Source of the DNA: Solibacillus sp040273735
Lineage (GTDB): Bacteria; Bacillota; Bacilli; Bacillales_A; Planococcaceae
Direction: 5' to 3'
NCBI RefSeq assembly: GCF_040273735.1
Contig: NZ_JBELZM010000009.1
Coordinates: 1-64,000 of the forward strand
DNA: 64,000 nucleotides
How positions within the stretch are numbered: the stretch's first letter is position 1; the number at the start of each line of letters is the position of its first letter. Position numbers and translations under genes: made by a program. Positions 27,117-35,069 of this stretch are shown here, piece after piece. The notes below the pieces were generated by a model. The model saw nothing but the letters and a program-made list of their open reading frames with translations, was not told the origin of the DNA and searched no databases.

Positions 27117-28331
27117 CTATTGCAGCGTATAACGTACCAACACTGTACCTGTACGAGATTCCCCTACTAATTTCAGGAGTTTCGCACCTTCCAGTTCTTT
27201 TGTGAAACGGACTGATTTTGACAGGAATTGCTCCTCTTCTTCTGTAACAAGGACATCACTTAAACCGATATCCGCTTTTCCGAAGTTCGAGAAAACCTGG
27301 CCATCCAGTGCGACTGTTTTCGGAACATAAATTTCTACTGAACCTGATAGTGCACGTGCCTTGATTTTATGTGCTTCTGCACTCGTTGTGGTAATGACAA
27401 CATGTCCATTCATCGATTCAGCTTCGACTTCATTTAATTCTCCGTCTACGTAGATACGTCCATTCGCTGTCCCGATTTCCAGATCTTGACCTTTAATATC
27501 GCGGGCTTCTACTGCACCATTGCTCGTTTGCAGTTCCGCATGATCAAATGTTGCATTTTCCAGACGGATTATGCCATTATGTGTACGCGCTTTTACAAGC
27601 TTTGCATCAACCTGTTCGATTGAAACACTGCCTGTTAATAATTTCGCAATGACTACATCATAATGTTTTTCTGGAATAGCTACTTGTACTTTCACTTGCG
27701 CAAATTTATTTGTTGACTGAATAAACAATTTGTCATTTGTCAGCTTCGACATATTTTCCGTTGCCTGTGCAATCGTTTCTTCCTCAGTACCTTTTAATGG
27801 TGTTTTCCCTGTCACATTCACAGTAACTAAATCATCCGCAGCACGTACGATATCGACTTTACCATTGGCGATTTCAAGCTCTACCCCTTTAACATCAGCT
27901 ACAGGGTAAGCATACGTTTTAGTGAAATCCACTTTTTCTCCAAACGGTGTATCAATATCAAGCTCTTTAAACTTCGATAAGGCAGCACCGACTAACCCTG
28001 TCATGCGTGTGCTGAATTGCGATAAATCCTGCTTAATATCGCCCATAAACTCGTCCATTTTTTTATTGAATTCTTTATCGTTAAATGACTTGCCGAAAAT
28101 ATCTTCAAATCCTGTTGTTTTACGTTTTTCTTTTTGCTCTTCAAAAATTGGTTCTGCCTTATGCGGCTCTTCCTCATACTTTTCTTCAAAAACCGGTTGT
28201 TCTACTGGTGCTGCTTGTGATGGAGTGGATTCCTTTTCCGACGACAATTTTTCAAGTAATACAATCGCCTCTTCTGCCGTAATTGTACCGCTTTCAACTA
28301 ATTTCAAAATGCGTTTACGTTCTTCTTGCAT
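27117..28331 (-). CDS. yvlB: YvlB/LiaX-like protein, DUF4097 beta-helix
   Basis: A 404-residue protein. The N-terminal 35 residues (QEERKRILKLVESGTITAEEAIVLLEKL) form the short helical domain shared with LiaX and SHOCT-like proteins. An acidic, Glu-rich linker and a C-terminal DUF4097-type repetitive beta region (about 130-404, with NG turns such as TSNGAVEA and GTANGRIYV) follow. Enterococcal LiaX senses daptomycin and antimicrobial peptides; B. subtilis yvlB sits in a cell-envelope stress operon. Such a role here is inferred. It lies 85 bp downstream of uvrA. Its GAGGGAGG ribosome-binding site is inside a hairpin (see 28340-28381). Confidence 0.85.
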   Translation of the reverse strand: MQEERKRILKLVESGTITAEEAIVLLEKLSSEKESTPSQAAPVEQPVFEEKYEEEPHKAEPIFEEQKEKRKTTGFEDIFGKSFNDKEFNKKMDEFMGDIKQDLSQFSTRMTGLVGAALSKFKELDIDTPFGEKVDFTKTYAYPVADVKGVELEIANGKVDIVRAADDLVTVNVTGKTPLKGTEEETIAQATENMSKLTNDKLFIQSTNKFAQVKVQVAIPEKHYDVVIAKLLTGSVSIEQVDAKLVKARTHNGIIRLENATFDHAELQTSNGAVEARDIKGQDLEIGTANGRIYVDGELNEVEAESMNGHVVITTTSAEAHKIKARALSGSVEIYVPKTVALDGQVFSNFGKADIGLSDVLVTEEEEQFLSKSVRFTKELEGAKLLKLVGESRTGTVLVRYTLQ

Positions 28332-28339
28332 AAAAAATT

Positions 28340-28381
28340 CCTCCCTCTGCTTCGTATATAGTTATTATACGAGGAGGGAGG
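28340..28381 (-). promoter_or_regulatory. Hairpin that sequesters the yvlB ribosome-binding site
   Basis: On the minus strand CCTCCCTC (28374-28381) pairs perfectly with GAGGGAGG (28340-28347), the yvlB Shine-Dalgarno. A second 7-bp stem, CGTATA(T/A)-type (28352-28358 with 28366-28372), lies inside. Six T follow directly before the start codon, so the structure also looks like an intrinsic terminator for uvrBA. A TATAAT hexamer inside the inner stem may be an internal -10 box. Confidence 0.65.
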
Positions 28382-28416
28382 ACGAAAAGTTTCGTTTGCG
28401 CTCTTAGTTTTTCAAT

Positions 28417-31284
28417 CTATTTATTTTGCGCTTCTTTAATTCTCGATTCCATACGTTCACGGTCACGTTCCAGAATCGGTTTTAAGTAGCGTCCCGTATA
28501 ACTTTCTTTCACTTCGGCTATTTTCTCCGGCGTACCTGTCGCTAAAATGGTACCGCCACCTTCGCCGCCTTCAGGACCTAAATCAATAATATGGTCGGCT
28601 GTTTTGATCACATCGAGATTATGCTCAATAACAAGCACAGTCTCCCCGTTTTCAACTAAGCGCTGCAGTACAATCAATAAACGGGAAATATCATCCGCAT
28701 GCAAACCGGTCGTTGGTTCATCCAGAATATAAAATGATTTGCCGGTTGAACGCCGATGCAATTCGGACGCCAATTTTACACGTTGTGCTTCACCGCCGGA
28801 TAATGTTGTCGCAGGCTGACCAAGCTTCACATAGCCAAGACCGACATCGACAATCGTTTGCAGTTTACGCTGGATTTTTGGCAAGTTCCCGAAAAACTCC
28901 AATGCATCTTCTACCGTCATTTCCAAAATATCGGAAATATTTTTGTCTTTATATTTTACTTCCAGTGTTTCACGGTTATAACGCTTCCCGTGACAAACTT
29001 CACACGGCACATAAACATCCGGCAAGAAGTGCATTTCGATTTTAATAATGCCATCCCCGCGGCAAGCTTCGCAACGTCCGCCTTTTACGTTGAACGAAAA
29101 ACGTCCTTTTTTATAGCCGCGCACTTTCGCTTCATTCGTCATCGCAAAAACATCACGAATATCATCGAATACGCCAATATACGTTGCCGGGTTCGAACGC
29201 GGAGTACGGCCGATTGGCGATTGGTCCACATCGATTACTTTCTCCAGCTGTTCTAAACCTTCTATTGTTTTATGCTTGCCCGGCTTCACTTTTGCCCGGT
29301 TCAGTTTTGATGCGAGTGACTTATATAAAATTTCATTTATCAATGTCGATTTACCGGAACCGGACACACCTGTAACGGCGATGAACTGCCCTAATGGAAT
29401 ATCGACACTGACATTTTTCAAGTTATTTTCAGAAGCGCCTTTAATCTTTATTTTCCGGCCGTCTGATTTACGGCGTTCAAGCGGAAGCGGAATAAATTTC
29501 TTCCCGCTTAAATATTGACCGGTAATCGACTCTTTGTTTTTCATTACTTGTTTTGGTGTCCCTTGTGCAATGACTTGACCGCCATGTACACCGGCACCCG
29601 GTCCGATATCGATTAAATGGTCCGCTGCCATCATCGTATCTTCATCATGCTCGACGATAATTAATGTATTGCCGAGGTCGCGCATATTTACAAGTGTATT
29701 AATTAAACGGTCATTATCGCGCTGATGCAGACCGATTGATGGCTCGTCCAAAATGTAAAGGACACCTGTTAAGCGGGAGCCGATCTGTGTTGCCAGTCGA
29801 ATACGCTGTGCTTCCCCGCCGGATAATGTTCCAGCAGATCGTGCAAGCGTTAAATAATTTAAACCAACGTCCAATAAGAACTTCAGTCGTTCAATAACTT
29901 CACGAATAATTAAATTCGCAATCTGGCGTTCTTTTTCCGTTAATTCTACTGAACTAAAGAACTCATACATTTCCTGAATGGAGTGGCGTGTCGCTTCCGA
30001 AATATTCTGGTCTTTAATTTTTACTGCCAATGTTTCCTTTTTCAGACGGTGCCCTTTACAAGTAGCACAAGGCTGTTCAGTCATGTACTTTTGCATTGAT
30101 TCGCGCACATAGTCCGAAGAAGAATCAGTAAAGCGGCGCTCGATATTCGCGATGACACCTTCAAATTCGATCTTTTTCTTATGCACACTGCCATAATCAT
30201 TCGTATATTCGAATAGAATTTCCTCTTTTCCAGAACCGTATAAAATTTTGTCCATTTTTTCCTTAGGAATATCTTTTACCGGCACATCCATTGGAATATT
30301 GTAGTGCTTGCATACCGATGCCAACAGCTGCGGGTAATAGTTGGATGATACGGATTCCCATGGTGCAATCGCATTTTCAAGCAATGTTAAATCCCAGTTG
30401 TGAATGACCAGGTCAATATCTGCCTTTGCTTTACTTCCAAGGCCGTCACATGTTGGACAAGCACCGAATGGACTGTTGAATGAAAACATGCGCGGCTCCA
30501 GTTCACCAATCGAAAAGCCGCATAGCGGGCATGCATGGTGCTCACTGAATAACAGCTCCTCATGATCGATGACATCGACCAGAACGCGGCCATCCGCAAT
30601 TCTGAGCGCTGCTTCAAGGGAGTCACTTAAACGTGTTTCATTGCCCTCTTTTACGACAACACGGTCCACGACTACTTCAATCGTGTGTTTTTTATTTTTT
30701 TCGAGCTCGATATTGTCATCGAGATCACGCAGTTCCCCGTTTACACGGATCCGCACAAAGCCTTGTTTTTTCAAGTCTTCAAGCAGTTTTACATGCGTTC
30801 CTTTTTTCCCTTCAATAACAGGGGCAAGCAGCTGCATTTTCGTGCGCTCCGGAAATTCCATAAGACGGTCGACCATTTGTTCAATCGTCTGTGATGTAAT
30901 TTCAATCCCATGTGTCGGGCAATACGGTTTTCCGATACGCGCAAAAAGCAGTCGCAAATAATCGTAAATTTCTGTTACTGTTCCGACAGTCGAGCGCGGG
31001 TTACGGCTCGTCGTCTTCTGGTCGATCGAAATCGCCGGTGACAGCCCTTCAATTGTATCGACATCCGGCTTGTCCATCTGCCCTAAAAATTGTCGTGCAT
31101 ATGCAGACAATGATTCGACGTAACGACGCTGCCCTTCCGCATAAATCGTATCGAATGCCAATGAAGATTTACCGGAACCTGAAAGCCCTGTCACAACAAC
31201 AATTTTATCGCGAGGAATTGTGACATCAATATTTTTTAAATTATGCGCTCGTGCACCTTGTACGACAATTTCTGTATTTTTCAC
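28417..31284 (-). CDS. uvrA: UvrA, excinuclease ABC subunit A
   Basis: Damage-recognition ATPase of nucleotide excision repair, about 955 residues. Two ABC modules carry Walker A GLSGSGKSS (N-terminal) and GVSGSGKST (C-terminal), with two LSGGEAQR signatures. Zinc-finger CxxC pairs are visible in CPLCGFSIGELEP, CPTC, and CEACRGDG...CEVCHGKRY. It forms an operon with uvrB. GTG 31284 is chosen as start because AAGGG lies 8 nt upstream; the in-frame GTG at 31293 overlaps that site and the uvrB stop. A LexA-type box lies upstream of the operon. Confidence 0.96.
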   Translation of the reverse strand: MKNTEIVVQGARAHNLKNIDVTIPRDKIVVVTGLSGSGKSSLAFDTIYAEGQRRYVESLSAYARQFLGQMDKPDVDTIEGLSPAISIDQKTTSRNPRSTVGTVTEIYDYLRLLFARIGKPYCPTHGIEITSQTIEQMVDRLMEFPERTKMQLLAPVIEGKKGTHVKLLEDLKKQGFVRIRVNGELRDLDDNIELEKNKKHTIEVVVDRVVVKEGNETRLSDSLEAALRIADGRVLVDVIDHEELLFSEHHACPLCGFSIGELEPRMFSFNSPFGACPTCDGLGSKAKADIDLVIHNWDLTLLENAIAPWESVSSNYYPQLLASVCKHYNIPMDVPVKDIPKEKMDKILYGSGKEEILFEYTNDYGSVHKKKIEFEGVIANIERRFTDSSSDYVRESMQKYMTEQPCATCKGHRLKKETLAVKIKDQNISEATRHSIQEMYEFFSSVELTEKERQIANLIIREVIERLKFLLDVGLNYLTLARSAGTLSGGEAQRIRLATQIGSRLTGVLYILDEPSIGLHQRDNDRLINTLVNMRDLGNTLIIVEHDEDTMMAADHLIDIGPGAGVHGGQVIAQGTPKQVMKNKESITGQYLSGKKFIPLPLERRKSDGRKIKIKGASENNLKNVSVDIPLGQFIAVTGVSGSGKSTLINEILYKSLASKLNRAKVKPGKHKTIEGLEQLEKVIDVDQSPIGRTPRSNPATYIGVFDDIRDVFAMTNEAKVRGYKKGRFSFNVKGGRCEACRGDGIIKIEMHFLPDVYVPCEVCHGKRYNRETLEVKYKDKNISDILEMTVEDALEFFGNLPKIQRKLQTIVDVGLGYVKLGQPATTLSGGEAQRVKLASELHRRSTGKSFYILDEPTTGLHADDISRLLIVLQRLVENGETVLVIEHNLDVIKTADHIIDLGPEGGEGGGTILATGTPEKIAEVKESYTGRYLKPILERDRERMESRIKEAQNK

Positions 31285-31289
31285 ATTGT

Positions 31290-33272
31290 TCACCCTTCTG
31301 CTTTCAATTCAAATATCATGTCACGTAGTTCAGCCGCGCGTTCAAAGTCAAGCGCTTTTGCGGCTTCTTTCATTTCAACTTGCAATGTTTCAACAAGCTT
31401 CTCCAGCTCTTTTTTCGTCAGCTTTTTACCGCCTGTCACTTTTGTAATATATGTTTCTTCCTGTTCCGCAGCTTGTGTTGCGCGGATAATATCAGGAATC
31501 TTTTTAATAATCGTTTTCGGTGTAATACCATGCTCTTCATTATACGCCATTTGAATTTCACGACGGCGCTTCGTTTCACCGATCGCCTTTGTCATTGAAT
31601 CCGTCATATTATTGGCATACATTATGACATGACCGTTCGAGTTACGTGCAGCACGTCCAATTGTTTGAATGAGCGAACGTTCCGAACGGAGGAACCCTTC
31701 CTTGTCCGCATCCAAAATCGCGACAAGTGATACTTCGGGAATATCTAGACCTTCCCGTAATAAGTTAATGCCGATCAGCACATCATATGTTCCTTTACGA
31801 AGCTCCCGGATAATTTCGATCCGTTCCAGTGTTTTGATTTCCGAGTGCAAGTATTCGACTTTCAAGCCCATTTCTTTTAAATAGCTCGATAAATCTTCAG
31901 ACATTTTCTTCGTTAATGTCGTGACGAGTGTCCGTTCATTACGGCGGATACGCTCATGGATTTCATCGATCAAATCATCAATCTGTCCTTCAATCGGACG
32001 GATATCAATTGTCGGATCAAGCAGCCCTGTCGGACGAATAATCTGCTCCACCATGTCCGGTGTATGTTCTAATTCGTATGGGCCCGGTGTTGCCGATACA
32101 TAAATCGCCTGGCTAACTTTAGACTGAAACTCGTCGAACATAAGCGGGCGGTTATCCAGTGCGGACGGCAGACGGAAACCATGCTCAACCAATACCCCTT
32201 TGCGAGCCTGGTCCCCATTATACATACCACGTACTTGCGGTAATGTAACATGGCTTTCATCAACAACAAGCAAAAAATCTTCAGGGAAGTAATCCAGTAA
32301 TGTATATGGTGTCGCCCCTGCTTCACGCAATGTTAAATGACGCGAATAGTTTTCGATACCTGAGCAAAAGCCCATTTCCTTCATCATTTCCAAATCGTAG
32401 TTTGTCCGTTGCTCCAAGCGCTGTGCTTCCAGTAATCGGTCTTCCGAACGCAATGTTGTAAGACGCTCCTCCAGCTCTTTTTCGATATTTTCAATGGCGA
32501 CTTTCATTTTTTCTTCGCGGGTAACGAAGTGGGATGCCGGGAAAATGGCTACGTGCTGACGGTCCCCTAAAATTTCGCCTGTCAGTGCATCCACTTCACG
32601 GATACGGTCAACTTCATCACCAAAAAACTCGATACGGATACAGTGTTCATCGCGTGAAGCCGGGAAAATTTCGACAACATCCCCGCGTACTCGGAAAGTA
32701 CCGCGTGTAAAGTTAATATCATTACGTTCATATTGAATGTCAACTAGTTTCCGCAGTAGCTGATTGCGCTCGATTTCCATCCCTGTACGAATGGAAACGA
32801 CCATTTCACGATATTCTTCCGGATTACCGAGACCGTAAATACACGATACGGATGCGATAATAATGACATCTTTCCGTTCAAATAACGCAGTCGTTGCCGA
32901 GTGGCGCAATTTATCGATTTCTTCATTAATACTTGAATCCTTTTCAATGTACGTATCGGTTTGCGGTACATATGCTTCCGGCTGGAAATAGTCATAGTAG
33001 CTGACGAAATACTCAACCGCATTGTCCGGGAAAAATTCTTTGAACTCACTATATAATTGGCCGGCCAGTGTTTTATTGTGTGCCATCACGAGCGTCGGCT
33101 TATTCACTTCTTTAATTACATTGGAAATCGTAAATGTTTTACCCGTACCTGTCGCCCCAAGCAATGTCTGGTGACGCTTGCCTTCTTTAACCCCTTGTAT
33201 GAGCTGTTTAATCGCTTCCGGCTGATCCCCGGCAGGCTGATAGGCGGACTTTATTGTAAAAGTTTCTGTCAT
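31290..33272 (-). CDS. uvrB: UvrB, excinuclease ABC subunit B
   Basis: Damage-verifying helicase-like subunit, 660 residues. Walker A GATGTGKT is near the N-terminus, and the beta-hairpin region YYDYFQPEAYVPQTDTYIEKD is the UvrB signature. The C-terminal UVR domain (KELEKLVETLQVEMKEAAKALDF and after) binds UvrC. ATG 33272 is preceded by GAAAGGA. It is the first gene of uvrB-uvrA, with an SOS box about 75 bp upstream. Confidence 0.97.
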   Translation of the reverse strand: MTETFTIKSAYQPAGDQPEAIKQLIQGVKEGKRHQTLLGATGTGKTFTISNVIKEVNKPTLVMAHNKTLAGQLYSEFKEFFPDNAVEYFVSYYDYFQPEAYVPQTDTYIEKDSSINEEIDKLRHSATTALFERKDVIIIASVSCIYGLGNPEEYREMVVSIRTGMEIERNQLLRKLVDIQYERNDINFTRGTFRVRGDVVEIFPASRDEHCIRIEFFGDEVDRIREVDALTGEILGDRQHVAIFPASHFVTREEKMKVAIENIEKELEERLTTLRSEDRLLEAQRLEQRTNYDLEMMKEMGFCSGIENYSRHLTLREAGATPYTLLDYFPEDFLLVVDESHVTLPQVRGMYNGDQARKGVLVEHGFRLPSALDNRPLMFDEFQSKVSQAIYVSATPGPYELEHTPDMVEQIIRPTGLLDPTIDIRPIEGQIDDLIDEIHERIRRNERTLVTTLTKKMSEDLSSYLKEMGLKVEYLHSEIKTLERIEIIRELRKGTYDVLIGINLLREGLDIPEVSLVAILDADKEGFLRSERSLIQTIGRAARNSNGHVIMYANNMTDSMTKAIGETKRRREIQMAYNEEHGITPKTIIKKIPDIIRATQAAEQEETYITKVTGGKKLTKKELEKLVETLQVEMKEAAKALDFERAAELRDMIFELKAEG

Positions 33273-33346
33273 ATTCAGATTGTCCTTTCTGTCGCTTATA
33301 TTATCTTCTATTTTAACATACCCGTTTTTAATTTACGATAAAATTG

Positions 33347-33360
33347 CGAACGTACATTCG
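33347..33360. promoter_or_regulatory. LexA (SOS) box upstream of uvrBA
   Basis: CGAACGTACATTCG fits the Gram-positive LexA consensus CGAACN4GTTCG with one half-site mismatch. uvrBA is a known SOS operon in B. subtilis, which supports the call. Confidence 0.65.
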
Positions 33361-33390
33361 AATTTTGTGTGGTTGAGTTTTTTTAGGTTG

Positions 33391-33575
33391 GCTGTGTTTA
33401 TTAGAGCTGTGGTGGCGGATATTAGAAAAGTGCGGTGACTTATTTGAAGATTGGGACCGGTTATTTGAAACTCTTGAACACTTATTAGAAGAATTATCCT
33501 TTTTATTAGAAAATAACCAATTTATTGGAACTATTTTAATTTTATTAGAAACTTTCCATCACTTATTAGAAAACA
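33391..33575 (+). repeat. 21-bp periodic TATTAGAA/TATTTGAA array (array C)
   Basis: Nine cores of TATT(A/T)GA(A/G) are seen, with the base after the core at 33407, 33428, 33449, 33470, 33491, 33512, 33531, 33551 and 33572. The steps are 21, 21, 21, 21, 21, 19, 20 and 21. It lies between the uvrB SOS box and the terminator of the IDEAL-domain gene, on the same strand and with the same core as the arrays at 61 and 6301. Confidence 0.82.
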
Positions 33576-33597
33576 ACTACAACCCGCCGCTTGCCCA

Positions 33598-33632
33598 TAA
33601 AAAAAAGCCACCTGGAATAGGTCGGCTTTTAG
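33598..33632 (-). terminator. Terminator of the IDEAL-domain gene
   Basis: A stem of about 8 bp with one bulge (AAGCCGACC / GGTGGCTT) is followed on the minus strand by seven T. It overlaps the stop codon. Confidence 0.7.
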
Positions 33633-33868
33633 GAAACGGTTTCCAATAACTCATTTAACTCTGTAGTATAGCTGTGAAATGCTTGTTCGTTCTTTTGATC
33701 TAACGATGTATCGATAAGTAACTTTAATTGTTCAATACGTTGCATCCGCTGCAACCGACTAATAAATAAATCTAAATAAATTTCATTCAATAGCTTCTCT
33801 GCATGATGTTCAGTGGACTGCTGACTAACCGCTTTTAAAAAGTCTGTATACGAATAATATTTATCCAT
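33629..33868 (-). CDS. Small IDEAL-domain protein
   Basis: A 79-residue cytoplasmic protein. Residues about 24-70 match the IDEAL domain (EKLLNEIYLDLF...LLIDTSLDQKNEQAF), a short helical domain named after its usual motif, found in YpiB and related Bacillales proteins, often of unknown partner. The start is ATG 33868 with GAGGTG 6 nt upstream; an in-frame GTG at 33877 is part of that site. A monocistronic unit with its own terminator, next to comK on the opposite strand. Confidence 0.78.
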   Translation of the reverse strand: MDKYYSYTDFLKAVSQQSTEHHAEKLLNEIYLDLFISRLQRMQRIEQLKLLIDTSLDQKNEQAFHSYTTELNELLETVS

Positions 33869-34055
33869 CGATATCACCTCGACCTCTTTTAACCATTATA
33901 AGTTAAAAATCATATAATTTGCAATATATTCTGAAAAATTATCATATGACAGAATTTTCTAAATATAATGTTGATTTTTAGCAAATTATGCAGTAGTTTA
34001 GATGTATAGTGAAAATTTAAGCGATTAAAAAAGTAGGAAAGATAGGGGATACAAA

Positions 34056-34547
34056 ATGATTAGTAATTTAACACAAAAATCCAATTACATTATTTCTAAC
34101 TCCACCTTTTGTTTGAAGTCCTATCAGCATCGAGATAAAATTCACACTGCCATATTGGACAAGTACGGCCAATCTACTTCTCCGTATAAACCTTTAAAAA
34201 TCATCCGCGATACGTGTCGTCTGCATGGAAGTTCCTATGATGCCAGCAAATATCAGTCGAGGCGATTTTTCGGAGAGAATAAACATAAATTGCCGATAAT
34301 GGTGGCCTATGATTTCGGGGATCCGTGCATTTTATTCCCGCTATTTTCGCCGTTTTCACCTCAAAATATTTGGTTATCCTTGAATCCTATTATTAATATT
34401 AGTGAAGATGGTGATAAAACGCTCGTAACTTTTGTGGATAATACTGAAATTAGTCTGGACATCAATATGAAATCCTTCAACCAGCAATATGTACGCGCTG
34501 CGATGTACTATAAATATCTGCTGTTACAGCGCAATGCCATCTTATAA
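34056..34547 (+). CDS. comK: ComK-family competence transcription factor
   Basis: A 163-residue ComK-family protein, the master activator of DNA-uptake genes in B. subtilis. Matching regions are PLKIIRDTCRLHGSSYDASK near residue 50, a middle PIMVAYDFGDPCILFPLFSP, and the C-terminal NTEISLDINMKSFNQQYVRAA. It has an AGGGG ribosome-binding site upstream of ATG 34056. No certain ComK box (AAAA-N5-TTTT) was found in its promoter. The window holds a second ComK-like gene at 46633, so the two may divide the regulatory task as ComK1/ComK2 pairs do elsewhere. It is convergent with the yhjD-like gene. Confidence 0.88.
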   Translation: MISNLTQKSNYIISNSTFCLKSYQHRDKIHTAILDKYGQSTSPYKPLKIIRDTCRLHGSSYDASKYQSRRFFGENKHKLPIMVAYDFGDPCILFPLFSPFSPQNIWLSLNPIINISEDGDKTLVTFVDNTEISLDINMKSFNQQYVRAAMYYKYLLLQRNAIL

Positions 34548-34552
34548 GAGCA

Positions 34553-34906
34553 TCAGCTATTTTTAAAATATTCAGCAAGAAGTAACTCACTTTGATTACG
34601 AAGGCGAATATTCGAATATCTTCTGCACTCCATGATTCCCCCAAAGTAAAAATGATACTCGGTAAACAAATCATCCGTTTTGCCTCTTACTAAGCGCATC
34701 TGATGAAGTTTAAAATAGTCCTTCGTTTCTTTTAAGTCATGCTCTATTTTGATACGTACAGCATCGATTAATTGCAAATAGGGATTTTTAAATTTGAACG
34801 GACTTTGCTCCACAATTGAGTAATCCTTCCCAAGAATAATTAACAGCAACGGCAAATAAATCCCAGCCTCATAATACGGAATCGTTTTAGAAGGAATTTG
34901 CAGCAT
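34553..34906 (-). CDS. YhjD-like small protein with an SOS box
   Basis: A 117-residue protein that resembles B. subtilis YhjD (about 120 residues) in the YLPLLLIILGKD region, in SPFKFKNPYLQLID and in the C-terminal NIRLRNQSELLL. Function is unknown. It lies alone, convergent with comK. A perfect GAAC-N4-GTTC palindrome lies 22-33 bp upstream of the start, so LexA control is likely; I recall yhjD being listed in the B. subtilis LexA regulon. ATG 34906 has TTGGAGG upstream. Confidence 0.75.
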   Translation of the reverse strand: MLQIPSKTIPYYEAGIYLPLLLIILGKDYSIVEQSPFKFKNPYLQLIDAVRIKIEHDLKETKDYFKLHQMRLVRGKTDDLFTEYHFYFGGIMECRRYSNIRLRNQSELLLAEYFKNS

Positions 34907-34926
34907 ACGAATACCTCCAATTAATA

Positions 34927-34940
34927 AGAACGTTTGTTCG
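34927..34940. promoter_or_regulatory. LexA (SOS) box of the yhjD-like gene
   Basis: AGAACGTTTGTTCG contains GAAC-N4-GTTC, the core of the Gram-positive LexA consensus CGAACN4GTTCG. It is placed right before the start of the yhjD-like gene. Confidence 0.72.
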
Positions 34941-35008
34941 TATATGTATTTTCACATATTTTTTTAAATCTGACAAGTGGAAAATTATTACTTAGCTTAA
35001 ATTTCACT

Positions 35009-35053
35009 AAAAAAAGCCGCGCCTTAGCATTTCAATACTAGGGCACGGCTATT
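35009..35053 (-). terminator. abg operon terminator
   Basis: A GC-rich stem (AGCCGTGCC / GGCGCGGCT with one mismatch, longer loop) is followed on the minus strand by seven T. Confidence 0.8.
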
Positions 35054-35069
35054 TTCAGTTACGAAATAC

